Origin: Carpediemonas membranifera
Lineage: Eukaryota > Fornicata
Direction: 5' to 3'
Length of the DNA: 64,000 nucleotides
Assembly: GCA_019828565.1 (NCBI GenBank)
Contig: JAHDYR010000067.1
Coordinates: forward strand, 1-64,000
The notes beneath the pieces are model-generated. The model saw nothing but the letters and a program-made list of their open reading frames with translations, was not told where the DNA came from and did not search any database. Below, piece by piece: positions 9,556 to 20,539 of this stretch. Both the position numbers and the translations under genes were made by a program. Position 1 is the stretch's first letter. Every line of letters starts with the position of its first letter.

Positions 9556-11017
9556 CTACCTGCTCCTCTTACCTCCAGTCCGCACCCTCGTGTGTGCCTG
9601 CTCGGCTGCCGTCCGCTGCTCATCGGTCAGCACAGTCACTGTTCTGAGCTGAGTCCCGTTCGTCTTCGACTCGTTCTTGAAATCAGTCCAATCCTTGACG
9701 CACTCGGCCTTCATCTTGTCCTGGCGCTTCTGGAGTGCGTCTGTAAGAGGAGGGAAGTCGAGGGGGAAGTCGTTGAGCTGACTCGCCCCGCCGCCTTCTT
9801 GAGCGCGGCGCTCGGCGACCAGGTTGTGGTTAATATAGTAGCCCTTGCCGATGACCTGGTAAACAAGACCCTCGGCAACCATGCCCTGCTGGACCACAGA
9901 GGGCGCAGTCTTCTGGTTTCCGGATGTCCGGAAAGGCTTGGCGTCCACAATGAGGGATCGGTGGAGCAGCTCGTAGTTCTTGGCGGAGAGGTCGAAGAGG
10001 AGGTCGCGGCACCGGTTGTAGTCCTCGACGCTGACCCAGTGACAGCTGTGTGATAAAGATGGGGGGTACATACTTGGGGAGGAAGGCGCGGCCCTTCCAG
10101 TCGGCAGACATCTGAACAGCGGAGATCGTGGCGGGGCGGGAGCGCTTGGGCTTGGGCGCGGGCTCTGAGAAGTCGGAGTCTGACTCGTACTCGCTGTACT
10201 GGATGTGCGTCTCGACAGGCTTCTTCCGCTTCTTAGGCTCAGTGCGGGCGGGGGCGGGGGCAGCCTTAGGCTCTACGAACGTGTACTCAGTCTCTGTCCT
10301 ACCGTGCGTACGGTAGCCCTGGAACTTAAGCTTGATCGTCGGCTCCACGGCGAGGGGGTTGGGAGTGGGGACGTGCCACATGCGGACACAGCGGTACATC
10401 TCGGAGACGTAGGTGTCGGCGGGCACCTCCAGCATGGCGGGGAGGTCCTTGTCGATTGAGTTGATGAGGGCTTGGACGGCTTTGATTTCGTCGCGATACC
10501 TGTCATCGCCTCCTTTCAGCGGGCGCCAGATGATGGCTGCGGACTTGGGGAAGGAGAGCTCCCAGCAGTCCTTAACTGTGATTCGATTCTGGAAGGATGG
10601 TGCCTTGAAAAAGTTCCGACGATATGAAACAGCAAAGCGAGTCATCTCTCGTGCCAGCATACGAAGCCGCATGATACGGTCAAAGGCGCCTGTGAGCTGG
10701 TATTTGAAGAAGGCGCACCAATATTCGTCGAGGTTGGAGAAGGTGCGGCTCACGACGGCAGGCTGAACCCTCTCTGACGGGGAGAGAGCAAAGATGGCCA
10801 TGAGGTGGTCAATGAACTCCACGGTTGTCAGGACAGAGTTCCAAGGGACTGTGAATACCTCCTTGAGGTCGCTCAGCAAATCGGAGTCCAAGCCAAGGGG
10901 AGCAGAGGACTTGCATAGCTGAGCAAGGGTTGGATGCTCCAAAACATCACAGAGATGGTTACGGCATTTCACTTTCACAGCACTGCTTGTTATCCGCTCT
11001 CGAATTACTCTCGTCAT
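9556..11017 (-). CDS. unrecognised 477-residue protein, two exons
   Basis: Exon 1 is 11017-10074 and exon 2 is 10045-9556, joined across a 28-nt intron. Splicing gives FLPNCHWVSVEDYNRC in frame and a total of 478 codons including the stop. The first about 240 residues look globular and helical, with many aromatics (FKYQLTGAFDRIMRLRML). Then comes a basic/acidic Pro-rich linker containing KKRKKP, a possible nuclear signal, then a second folded part (residues about 320-420) and a charged tail ending GGKRSR. No known domain is recognised. The NLS-like run suggests a nuclear protein. An AAAAAATTC block precedes the start by about 20 nt. Confidence 0.75.
10046..10073 (-). other. 28-nt intron
   Basis: Donor GTATGT, acceptor TCACACAG on the minus strand. 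Removal joins the two frames of the 477-residue protein in phase 2 (AA/C). The length is not a multiple of three. Confidence 0.9.
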
Positions 11018-11335
11018 CGCGCGCTTCGTCGCTGAATTTTTTCATGCCACAAAAAACTGTTGCCTGAAATACCTCGGAGCGAAGACGACATCGAGTCACC
11101 AGTACACCTTCATGAGCGACATCTCTTTTTTAACATACAACCCCACGTAAACAATAGCTCACCACATTATGGTGCACTTTTAGCCTGGCAGAGGGTGGGC
11201 TCGGCAGACCCCAGCTGCTGGTACGCAGCCTCCGGGCACACGCTGCCCCATGGTTGGCAGCAGGGTGCATGAATAATGTGCAGCTGTGCGCGGCAAGAGC
11301 GGACAAGCATGTGGGCAATTCTGGCAAATGGAAAT

Positions 11336-12229
11336 TTCGGACGAAAGTGACCCCCCATAGGTGACTCACAGATGGGGCTCCACGCCGCGGGCTTGCCCTC
11401 CCGCATACACTCGCCGACCGCCAGCAGCTGCTGGGTCGTCCAAGTGTATCATCTAGGCTCAATGTCCTAGGTCCATTTGATGTCGCGCGGCAGTCTCACA
11501 CCGCCCGCGCGCTCCTAGCAAGAAGCCGGGTTCCGCGCCGTACAAAGTGGCGCGGATGTCCGGTGTGCAGTAAGTGGGCCAGAGGCCAATGCAATACCAC
11601 GGGTCCGAAGACGCCGTGGCGCACAGCTAGTATTTTGAAATCATTAGATGGTGGTGGTCTTATCTTGTGCCGCTCCATGGTCCCGTCGGCGCACCTGATT
11701 GATGTTGTTTAGTTCGGCGCGAAGAAGTGACCGAAACTGAGAGAGCGAACGCGAGGAATCGTGATCTAGACGTGACAAAATGAGCATCCTACACAGATAT
11801 AGCAGCAGAGGTGCTTGGAGAGCGATTATTCAAGCACGCGAAGGAGTGTGTGAAAAAAAGATGGCGTATTCTGCACAACCATCTCGATGACGGCAGACGT
11901 TGCGTCCAAGGCTGTTAGTGGGGCACTCGCACTATATCCAGGCCTAGTTGATGGGGTTATGCCATTGGGTGCGGGCTGACGGTGGATCGAGTCAAACTGA
12001 GTCGTCATTTTCGATGACTCCAGAAATTATGGTTGGGAGTTTAAAAAGTACCGACGGGTCAGCCATCATGTATGAGCTTCTCTTATGGTGCAATGGCGTG
12101 AGTTTCAGTCATCACCAACCTCTACTCGTCATGTTCGATGTCCGCCGAGATCGAAGATCGGATCGACTCCAAACGCATACTGCCAGTGTGCACCCGCTGA
12201 TAATGGCCCGGATCCAGATGTTAGAGGGC
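11336..12229. repeat. 1.2 kb dispersed repeat, copy 2 (3'-truncated)
   Basis: Collinear with 5722-6615 of copy 1 without a length change (894 bp) and nearly identical. One difference is CACCCGC for CGCCCGC near 12190. The first about 28 bp present in copies 1 and 3 are replaced by a related but rearranged sequence. The match stops abruptly after GAGGGC at 12229, so about 270 bp of the right end are missing. It lies between the divergently placed ends of the gene at 11017 and the large coiled-coil gene. Confidence 0.85.
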
Positions 12230-12397
12230 CAAAAATAAACTGACGGAGAAAAGTTGCCACAGACGTCAGCTGCGGGCCCGGTCGCTGCCTGAGGGCCTGC
12301 ATCCATCGAGCCCGGCATAACGAACGGCTACAAGGCACTTTATGTACTACAAAATTATCTCAACACATCAATCAATATCTTTACAACAGCATACAGC

Positions 12398-15300
12398 CTA
12401 CATGTGCACCTGGCCAGTCATACGGCGGTGTTCACGCTTGATGTTCTCGACCTCGGCAGTTCTCTCGAGCTGCTGCAAGTCGTGTTGCATCGTCTGCAAG
12501 TACGGCGTGGCCTTGTACGAATAGATGCGGCTGTAGCGGCGCTCATACGCCGGGATCATCTCGGACAGCTGCGCGTTGAGACGGCGCAGTTCGCGGTGGA
12601 ACTCCTGGCGCTGGCGGTCTTCCTCGATAAGCCGGCCGGGCTTGGAGCTGAAGAGTCGGTCGGGGTCAGTAGCGGTCTTGTTGAAGTCCTTGAGGCGGTA
12701 CTTGATAAACTCGCGGCGACTGACAAGTTCGTGGATGGGGACGAGATCGGTAAGACGCTGGGCCTCCGTCTCAGCTAGCTGGCGTGCAGCCTTGTTGTAG
12801 GCGACGTGGGGCATGAGCCTTATCTGGAAGCTGATAACCTCCTCGGGGTCGACCTCGAGGGACTGATAGAGCTCGTCAATGCGGCCCAGCGCCTCACGGA
12901 GCTCGGAGTCGCCCTTGGCCTGCTCCTCGGCCTGCTCGCGCTCCTCCTCTGCTCTGCGCTGCATCTCCTCCATGTGGGCGTGCTCCGCCTCCTCAAGCTG
13001 ACGGCGTCTGCGGGCCTCCTCTTCTCTGAGGCGGACCTCTTCGACAAGACGGGCCTCCTCCTGGGCAACACGGTGGCGCTCGGCGACGTTACGCTCTTCA
13101 CGGATCCGTGCTTCCATGTCTGTAAGGAGGGATTCAAACTTGAGCTTCGTCTCCTTCTGGTAGTCGAGACGCCACAACGTCGATGAGTGGCGTAGCTTCC
13201 TCATCTGCATCTTGAGGCGGTGGGCGTGGCGCTCGACTTCCTCGCGGCGGGCGCGCTCGTCGGCCTCGGACTGCTGGGCGGCCTCGACATCCTTGACGAC
13301 CTCGGCGCGGGTGCGGGTGATCTCCTGCTCGAGCTCAGCACGGAGGACAGCCTCCTTGTCGGCGACAACGTGCTCGATGTCGGCGCGTTGCTGCTCCACG
13401 GCGGCGCGGCGCTGGTGGTCGAGGTTCTCGAGGTCCTTCTCGCGCTGGTCGAACAGAGCCTGCATCGCAGCCTCCCGCTCGGCCAAGAGAGCGTCCATGC
13501 GGTCGCGGGCTGCCTTCTCAAAGGTTTCGCGCTCGGCGAGGATGGCGTCGTGTCTGGCGAGGAGGTCCTTCTCCTGCGAGGCGACCCGGGCCTCGAGCTC
13601 CTCGGTGAGGGAAACGTAGTGGGCCCTCAGCTGCTCCTCAAACTCAGCGCGCTGGGCAAGGACAGCCTCAGAGCGTGCCTTGAACTCCTCCTCCATGGTC
13701 TGGCGGTCGGTGGCCTGGTCAGCCTTGACCTTGGCGAGCTCCTCGTCGAGGGCCGCGCGAAGGTCTGCCTCGCGGCGCTGGAGAGCAGTCTCCTGCACCT
13801 GGAGGGCGGCGAGGTGAGCCTCCTGCTGGCGGGCGAGCTCGGCGTCGTGGTCGGTCCGAACCTCGGCGAGGTGTGCGTCGCGGAGGGCGGCGGCCTCGTC
13901 GTTGAGGCGCTTGGCCTCAGCAAGAACCGAGGCCTCCCACTCAGCTGCGGCCTTGGCCTGGTCAGCCTCGCGGGTTGCAGCCGTCGCAGCGGCGGCGTCT
14001 CTCTCCTCCGCCCAGCGCTGCTTGAGCTCGGCCACCGTCTCTGTCCACTGGGCGTTGAGCTCGGCTGTGTGGCCCTCGTACTTCTGTCTCAGTGTGTCCT
14101 CGATCTGGACCTCCATGGCGTCGTACCGCGCCCTGGCGTCGGACTCGTACCTATCCTGCTCCACCCGCATGTCCTTGCGGCGTTGGAGGTCGGCCTCCTT
14201 CAGCTTGCGGCGGTCTTCTTCGAGGGCTGCCTGCATGACGGTGACGCGATCCTCAGCAAGGCCGTTGATCTCGGCACGCTCGGCCTCGAGCTCTTCGCGG
14301 AGCTTGGCCATCTGGCGCTCAGCTTCGGCGTGCTCGTCCTTACGGCGCTCAGTCTCCATCTGGACGTATTTCTCGCGCTCCTGATCGGCCGAGTGCTTGA
14401 CGTCAAACACCCTGCTGTCGAAGTCCTTCTGGGCGACAGCGAGCTTGGTCTGAAGACGCTTCTCGAGCTCAGCCTCACGATCAGCGAGCTCGCGCTCTCT
14501 GGCGGCGAGGCGTGCTTGCAGTGTCTTCTCCATGATGCCGACGGCGTGATCCTTCTCAGCCAGGCGGCCCTCGAGAATCTTGTCCTGCTGCTGAGTCCAG
14601 TGGCGCATGCGTTCCTCATAGGCGTCAGCGCGCTTCCTCTCAGCGTCGACAGCCTCGAGCTCGACCTTGGTCTCGAGGTCACGCATGTCGGCGGCCATCT
14701 TCTCTCTCTCGGCCGCCAGACGGTCCTGCTCAGAAGCAACGAGCTGCCTTGCCTCGTCAAACATACGCTCGCGCTCCTTGGCGAGGAGACCACGCTGGGC
14801 ATCCATCCAGGCGTTCTTCTCGTCCTCGAGGCCGGCCTTCTGGACAACGAGTCCGTTCTTGAGGTCCTGGTACTCGGCGTCGAGCTGCCTCTTGTACTGT
14901 GCGAGGAGGTCGTCGTGCTGACCCTGGAGCTGCTGGGCCATGGCGTCGTACTTCGCACGGATGCCTGCCTCGTACGACTGCTGCTCGAGCTCAAGCTCAT
15001 GGCGGCGGGCTTCGAGGGCCTTCTTGTGCGTGCGGAGCTCCTCTTCGGCGGCGAGTTTGGCCTTATGGGCACGGTCGCGCATGGCCAGCTCGGCTGCGGC
15101 GAGTTCGTCGTGGAGTCGGGCCCGGAGGACCTGCTCGTGCTCGATGGCCTCGTCGTTGACAGCCTTGACGCGCTGCTGCTCGTCAGTAACAAGCTCCTCG
15201 TAGCGCTGCTCCCACTCGCCCTCGCGGGCTGCGAGCTCGGCCTGGAGCTGGATCTGAGCCTCCTCGAACTGCTTCTCAAAGCGGTCACGCATGTCGCGTT

Positions 15301-18300
15301 CATCCGAGAGTAGGGTAGCCCTCACCTGGCGCTCGTACTCAGCCATCTCGGCAGTCATCACCGCACGCTGGGTCTCGAGCTCGGCACGGAGGGCGGTGCG
15401 GGCCTCCTCGTCGGCGGCCATGTCGGCCTGGCGGATATCATCATACTTGGCGCGGATAGCGGCTTCAAACTCGCGGCGCTCGGTCTCGAGGGTCTTCTTG
15501 CGGGCACGGTCGGCGGCAAGGAGCTCCTGGCGCTCAGCTTCGAGCTCGCAGCGGAGCGCAGCGAGGTGGGCATCGTGGTCATCGGCAGAAGCCTTGATGC
15601 GGGCGTTGAAGTCGGCCTTGAGGGCCTCCTTCTGCTCCTCGAACTGGGCGAGGTACTTGGCCTTCAGGGCGTCGAACTTCTCGCGGATGTCCTTCTCGAA
15701 CTCCTCCCGAGAGGCCTCCTCCTCCTGGCGGCGTTGAGCCTCGGCGTGCTGGATGCGTGTGAGCTCCGTTTGGATTGTCTTCTTCGCGTCATCCCTGGCC
15801 TTCGCCTCGAACTCGGCCTTCTGCTCGTCAAGTGTGGCGCGCATCTGGTCGACCTCGGCGCGAGCCTTAGCGTACTCGGCGGCGACGCGTTCTTCGGCGG
15901 CCTTGATCTTCTCGTCGTTAGAGGCGTGTGCCTTGGTGATGCGGGCGTCAGCCTCGGCGCGGATGGTGTCGCGCTGGGCCTCGAACTCGGCAACGATCTT
16001 CTTGCGGGCCTCGCGGGTTTCAGTCTCGGCGGCCTTGCGGATCTTCTCGATGTCCTCGTTCGCCTCGGCGCGGACCTTGGCCTCGTACTCGCGGTTCTTG
16101 GCGTCGGTCAGCTCCATGTACTCGGTGCGCATCTGCTCGTAGCGGGCCATGACAGCATCCTGCTCCTTGGCGAGCTCCTCGCGCTCGGCCTTGAGCTCGG
16201 CTCTGAGCTGCTCCATCTGGACGGCATACTCGTTGTGGATGGTCTGGCGCGTGGCAGTGCTCTCCTCGTTCAGGGGAGGCACGCAGGGCGTTCTCCTTCT
16301 CCGTCAGAGCAATGCGCTCAGCGTCGATCTCGGCGCGGAGGGCGGCCTCAAGGCTCTTGAGCTCGGCCTCGCGGGCGGCGATGGCCTTCTGGGCCTCGGC
16401 GTCGGAGGTCTTCTTGATGGTGGCAACCTCGTCGTCGCGCTCAGAGAGGCGGGCGTTGAAGTCGGCCTTGAGGGCCTCCTTCTGCTCCTCGAACTGGGCG
16501 AGGTACTTGGCCTTCAGGGCGTCGAACTTCTCGCGGATGTCCTTCTCGAACTCCTCCCGAGAGGCCTCCTCCTCCCTGGCGGCGTTGAGCCTCGGCGTGC
16601 TGGATGCGTGTGAGCTCCGTTTGGATTGTCTTCTTCGCGTCATCCCTGGCCTTCGCCTCGAACTCGGCCTTCTGCTCGTCAAGTGTGGCGCGCATCTGGT
16701 CGACCTCGGCGCGAGCCTTAGCGTACTCGGCGGCGACGCGTTCTTCGGCGGCCTTGATCTTCTCGTCGTTAGAGGCGTGTGCCTTGGTGATGCGGGCGTC
16801 AGCCTCGGCGCGGATGGTGTCGCGCTGGGCCTCGAACTCGGCAACGATCATCTTGCGGGCCTCGCGGGTTTCAGTCTCGGCGGCCTTGCGGATCTTCTCG
16901 ATGTCCTCGTTCGCCTCGGCGCGGACCTTGGCCTCGTACTCGCGGTTCTTGGCGTCGGTCAGCTCCATGTACTCGGTGCGCATCTGCTCGTAGCGGGCCA
17001 TGACAGCATCCTGCTCCTTGGCGAGCTCCTCGCGCTCGGCCTTGAGCTCGGCTCTGAGCTGCTCCATCTGGACGGCATACTCGTTGTGGATGGTCTGGCG
17101 CGTGGCAGTGCTCTCCTCGTTCAGGGAGGCACGCAGGGCGTTCTCCTTCTCCGTCAGAGCAATGCGCTCAGCGTCGATCTCGGCGCGGAGGGCGGCCTCA
17201 AGGCTCTTGAGCTCGGCCTCGCGGGCGGCGATGGCCTTCTGGGCCTCGGCGTCGGAGGTCTTCTTGATGGTGGCAACCTCGTCGTCGCGCTCAGAGAGGC
17301 GGGCGTTGAAGTCGGCCTTGAGGGCCTCCTTCTGCTCCTCGAACTGGGCGAGGTACTTGGCCTTCAGGGCGTCGAACTTCTCGCGGATGTCCTTCTCGAA
17401 CTCCTCCCGAGAGGCCTCCTCCTCCCTGGCGGCGTTGAGCCTCGGCGTGCTGGATGCGTGTGAGCTCCGTTTGGATTGTCTTCTTCGCGTCATCCCTGGC
17501 CTTCGCCTCGAACTCGGCCTTCTGCTCGTCAAGTGTGGCGCGCATCTGGTCGACCTCGGCGCGAGCCTTAGCGTACTCGGCGGCGACGCGTTCTTCGGCG
17601 GCCTTGATCTTCTCGTCGTTAGAGGCGTGTGCCTTGGTGATGCGGGCGTCAGCCTCGGCGCGGATGGTGTCGCGCTGGGCCTCGAACTCGGCAACGATCT
17701 TCTTGCGGGCCTCGCGGGTTTCAGTCTCGGCGGCCTTGCGGATCTTCTCGATGTCCTCGTTCGCCTCGGCGCGGACCTTGGCCTCGTACTCGCGGTTCTT
17801 GGCGTCGGTCAGCTCCATGTACTCGGTGCGCATCTGCTCGTAGCGGGCCATGACAGCATCCTGCTCCTTGGCGAGCTCCTCGCGCTCGGCCTTGAGCTCG
17901 GCTCTGAGCCGCTCCATCTGGACGGCATACTCGTTGTGGATGGTCTGGCGCGTGGCAGTGCTCTCCTCGTTCAGGGAGGCACGCAGGGCGTTCTCCTTCT
18001 CCGTCAGAGCAATGCGCTCAGCGTCGATCTCGGCGCGGAGGGCGGCCTCAAGGCTCTTGAGCTCGGCCTCGCGGGCGGCGATGGCCTTCTGGGCCTCGGC
18101 GTCGGAGGTCTTCTTGATGGTGGCAACCTCGTCGTCGCGCTCAGAGAGGCGGGCGTTGAAGTCGGCCTTGAGGGCCTCCTTCTGCTCCTCGAACTGGGCG
18201 AGGTACTTGGCCTTCAGGGCGTCGAACTTCTCGCGGATGTCCTTCTCGAACTCCTCCCGAGAGGCCTCCTCCTCCTGGCGGCGTTGAGCCTCGGCGTGCT

Positions 18301-19723
18301 GGATGCGTGTGAGCTCCGTTTGGATTGTCTTCTTCGCGTCATCCCTGGCCTTCGCCTCGAACTCGGCCTTCTGCTCGTCAAGTGTGGCGCGCATCTGGTC
18401 GACCTCGGCGCGAGCCTTAGCGTACTCGGCGGCGACGCGTTCTTCGGCGGCCTTGATCTTGGCTTCCGCGTCGTTCTCGGTGTTTGCAATCCGCTGCTCA
18501 GCGTCAGCTCTGATTTCGTCGCGCTTCGCCTCAAACTGCTCGATGACCTTCTTACGAGCCCGGAACTGTGCCTGTTCGTTGGCAGCACGAAGCTTCTCGA
18601 TCTCCTCGTTCGCCTCAGCCCTGATCTGTGCCTCGTACTCCATGCGCTTGGTGTCAGTCTGCTCGATCATGGCGGTGGCTTCTTGGCGGACCTTGGCCTC
18701 GACCTTCTTGACCTTGGCGTCAGCCTGGCGGAGTACGTCGAGGCGCATCTGTTCGTAACGCTGGAGGACCTCGTCCTGCTCCTTGGCGAGCTCCTCGCGC
18801 TCGGCCTTGAGCTCGGCTCTGAGCTGCTCCATCTGGACGGCATACTCGTTGTGGATGGTCTGGCGCGTGGCAGTGCTCTCCTCGTTCAGGGAGGCACGCA
18901 GGGCGTTCTCCTTCTCCGTCAGAGCAATGCGCTCAGCGTCGATCTCGGCGCGGAGGGCGGCCTCAAGGCTCTTGAGCTCGGCCTCGCGGGCGGCGATGGC
19001 CTTCTGGGCCTCGGCGTCGGAGGTCTTCTTGATGGTGGCAACCTCGTCGTCGCGCTCAGAGAGGCGGGCGTTGAAGTCGGCCTTGAGGGCCTCCTTCTGC
19101 TCCTCGAACTGGGCGAGGTACTTGGCCTTCAGGGCGTCGAACTTCTCGCGGATGTCCTTCTCGAACTCCTCCCGAGAGGCCTCCTCCTCCTGGCGGCGTT
19201 GAGCCTCGGCGTGCTGGATGCGTGTGAGCTCCGTTTGGATTGTCTTCTTCGCGTCATCCCTGGCCTTCGCCTCGAACTCGGCCTTCTGCTCGTCAAGTGT
19301 GGCGCGCATCTGGTCGACCTCGGCGCGAGCCTTAGCGTACTCGGCGGCGACGCGCTCTTCGGCGACCTTGAGCTTCTCGTCGCTGGCGGCGTGAGCCTTG
19401 GCGGCCTTGAGCTTCTCGTCGCTGGCGGCGCGAGCCTTGGCGACCTTGAGCTTCTCGTCGCTGGCGGCTTGTGCCTTGGCGGCCTTGAGCTTCTCGTCGC
19501 TGGCGGCTCTCCCCAGTGGGGTGCTCGGAGTGCTCAGGGTTCGTGACACCTTGCTGGAGGAATTGGGGCGCGTTGTGGAAGTTGGAAGCTGTGCGCTCTG
19601 TGCGCGAGCTGCCTTCAAGGCTGCTAGCTTCTCCTTGCGCTCTTGAAGCGCAGATAACTTTTCTTGAGAAGACTGCCTCTCTTGCAGCTTTTGGCGCCGC
19701 AAAAGAGCCAACTTTTCGTCCAT
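12398..19723 (-). CDS. giant coiled-coil protein (~2440 aa) with MAP65/PRC1-like C-terminus; frame broken in repeats
   Basis: From the ATG at 19723 (MDEKLALLRRQKLQERQ) to the stop at 12398 the strand encodes an almost uninterrupted charged coiled coil rich in Ala, Glu, Arg and Gln. The N-terminal part has four 13-residue repeats (AASDEKLKxAK). The middle has tandem units of 849 nt (283 residues). Three single-base insertions, near 17425, 16575 and 16274, shift the frame inside the repeats; together they restore it. The last about 100 residues leave the repeat style. The block KPGRLIEEDRQRQEF followed by helices resembles the C-terminal microtubule-binding region of MAP65/Ase1/PRC1, a remote match. 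A fibrous cytoskeletal or axonemal protein is likely. AAAATTTA occurs twice 18-37 nt before the start. Confidence 0.75.
15601..19065 (-). repeat. tandem intragenic repeats of ~849 nt (3 near-identical units plus a 915-nt variant)
   Basis: Unit starts, marked by GGGCGTTGAAGTCGGCC, fall at 15601, 16451, 17301, 18151 and 19066. The first three spacings are exactly 850 because each unit holds one extra base; 849 would be 283 codons. The fourth is 915 (305 codons) and contains a diverged block at about 18455-18765. A further partial unit follows from 19066. The near-identity points to recent unequal crossing-over or gene conversion. Confidence 0.9.
19362..19508 (-). repeat. four 39-nt tandem repeats in the coiled-coil gene
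   Basis: Units start at about 19362, 19401, 19440 and 19479, with a strict 39-nt period. Each encodes a 13-residue AASDEKLK-x-AKA-type segment near the N-terminus of the giant coiled-coil protein. Units differ at a few bases. Confidence 0.85.
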
Positions 19724-19859
19724 TCCGTTTGTTGAGCCGAAAATTTAAGCGAAAATTTAATCTGTGTCGGGCAGCCCCACAGTGTGTGTTTTATGTATAC
19801 AAGCACTTTATGGATTTTGTCCATGATCCTTGTCCTTCTCTTGGGGGATTTTCGTAAAT

Positions 19860-20539
19860 TCACGGTCCTAGCACACCCCACAGCTCCTGGATGAGCTCGG
19901 CCTCGGGCCTGTGGGTGTCGAGCTCCTTGGCGTTGACGAGGTCGATGAAGGCGGCCTTCGTGGTCTGTGTGAGGAACTGGCGCCGCAGGGTGAGCAGCAG
20001 CAGGGACATGCGGCGCTGGTACATCTCGCTGCGGACCTGGTAGTGCTGCTCGATGATCTCATCCGTCCGCTTGCACTCCACGATGCGGTTGTGGCGGTCG
20101 AACACGACCATGTTGGTCTTGCTGATCGACCCGCTCATCTTCAGCAGCTTGGGCCAGCCAATGGTCTGCCGCACAACATCGTACATGCGCTTGGTCACCG
20201 ACACCCTGAACCGCACCGTGTTCAGCCCGTGGTGCTGGGCCATGTCGGCAAGCTTAAACGCTTTGTTGTTCTCGTAGTTGACTGTCTCGTCGAACTTCTC
20301 GTCCTTCTTACTGCCTTTGCGCGAGCTGGGGACTTCTTCTTGGCCGATGCGGTGACGGCAGAGATCTTGTCCTCGCGCTTGGGGATGTCGAGCTGGGGGG
20401 CGCCCTTCGCCGACTTCCGTTTGATGTAGACGCCCTGTAGGAACTGCTCGAGCAGCTCCTTGTAGCGTCACGTTGAGGCTCACCTCGCCGAGGTGGTAGG
20501 CGGCGTGCTCAGAGAAGTAGCCGGCCACCTTGATCTGCT
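19860..20539 (-). pseudogene. DNA topoisomerase II fragment, internally deleted and frameshifted
   Basis: Reading leftward from the repeat border, one frame has KVAGYFSEHAAYHLGEVSL, matching the conserved V-S-E-x-x-x-Y-H-H-G-E-x-S-L region of eukaryotic topoisomerase II. It jumps at about 20465 into another frame with YKELLEQFLQG. In complete enzymes that block lies roughly 250 residues further on; the skipped part would carry the catalytic tyrosine. A second frame change near 20330 leads to KFDETVNYENNKAF, TNMVVFDRHNRIVE and YQRRMSLLLLTLRRQ, the late core and coiled-coil region, ending in a stop at 19860. The N-terminal ATPase and Toprim parts are absent and replaced by the 1.2 kb repeat. 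It cannot encode a working enzyme. Confidence 0.8.

Noticed and set aside
15601-19065. CRISPR-like or satellite array
   Set aside because: Units are contiguous, 849 nt and encode coiled coil; no spacer structure.
13220-19546. Very long plus-strand frames (about 700 and 850 codons) opposite the coiled-coil gene
   Set aside because: They are antisense shadows. The sense strand is rich in GAG, GCC and CGC codons, whose complements rarely give stops; the translations are monotonous Leu/Ser/Ala with no motif.
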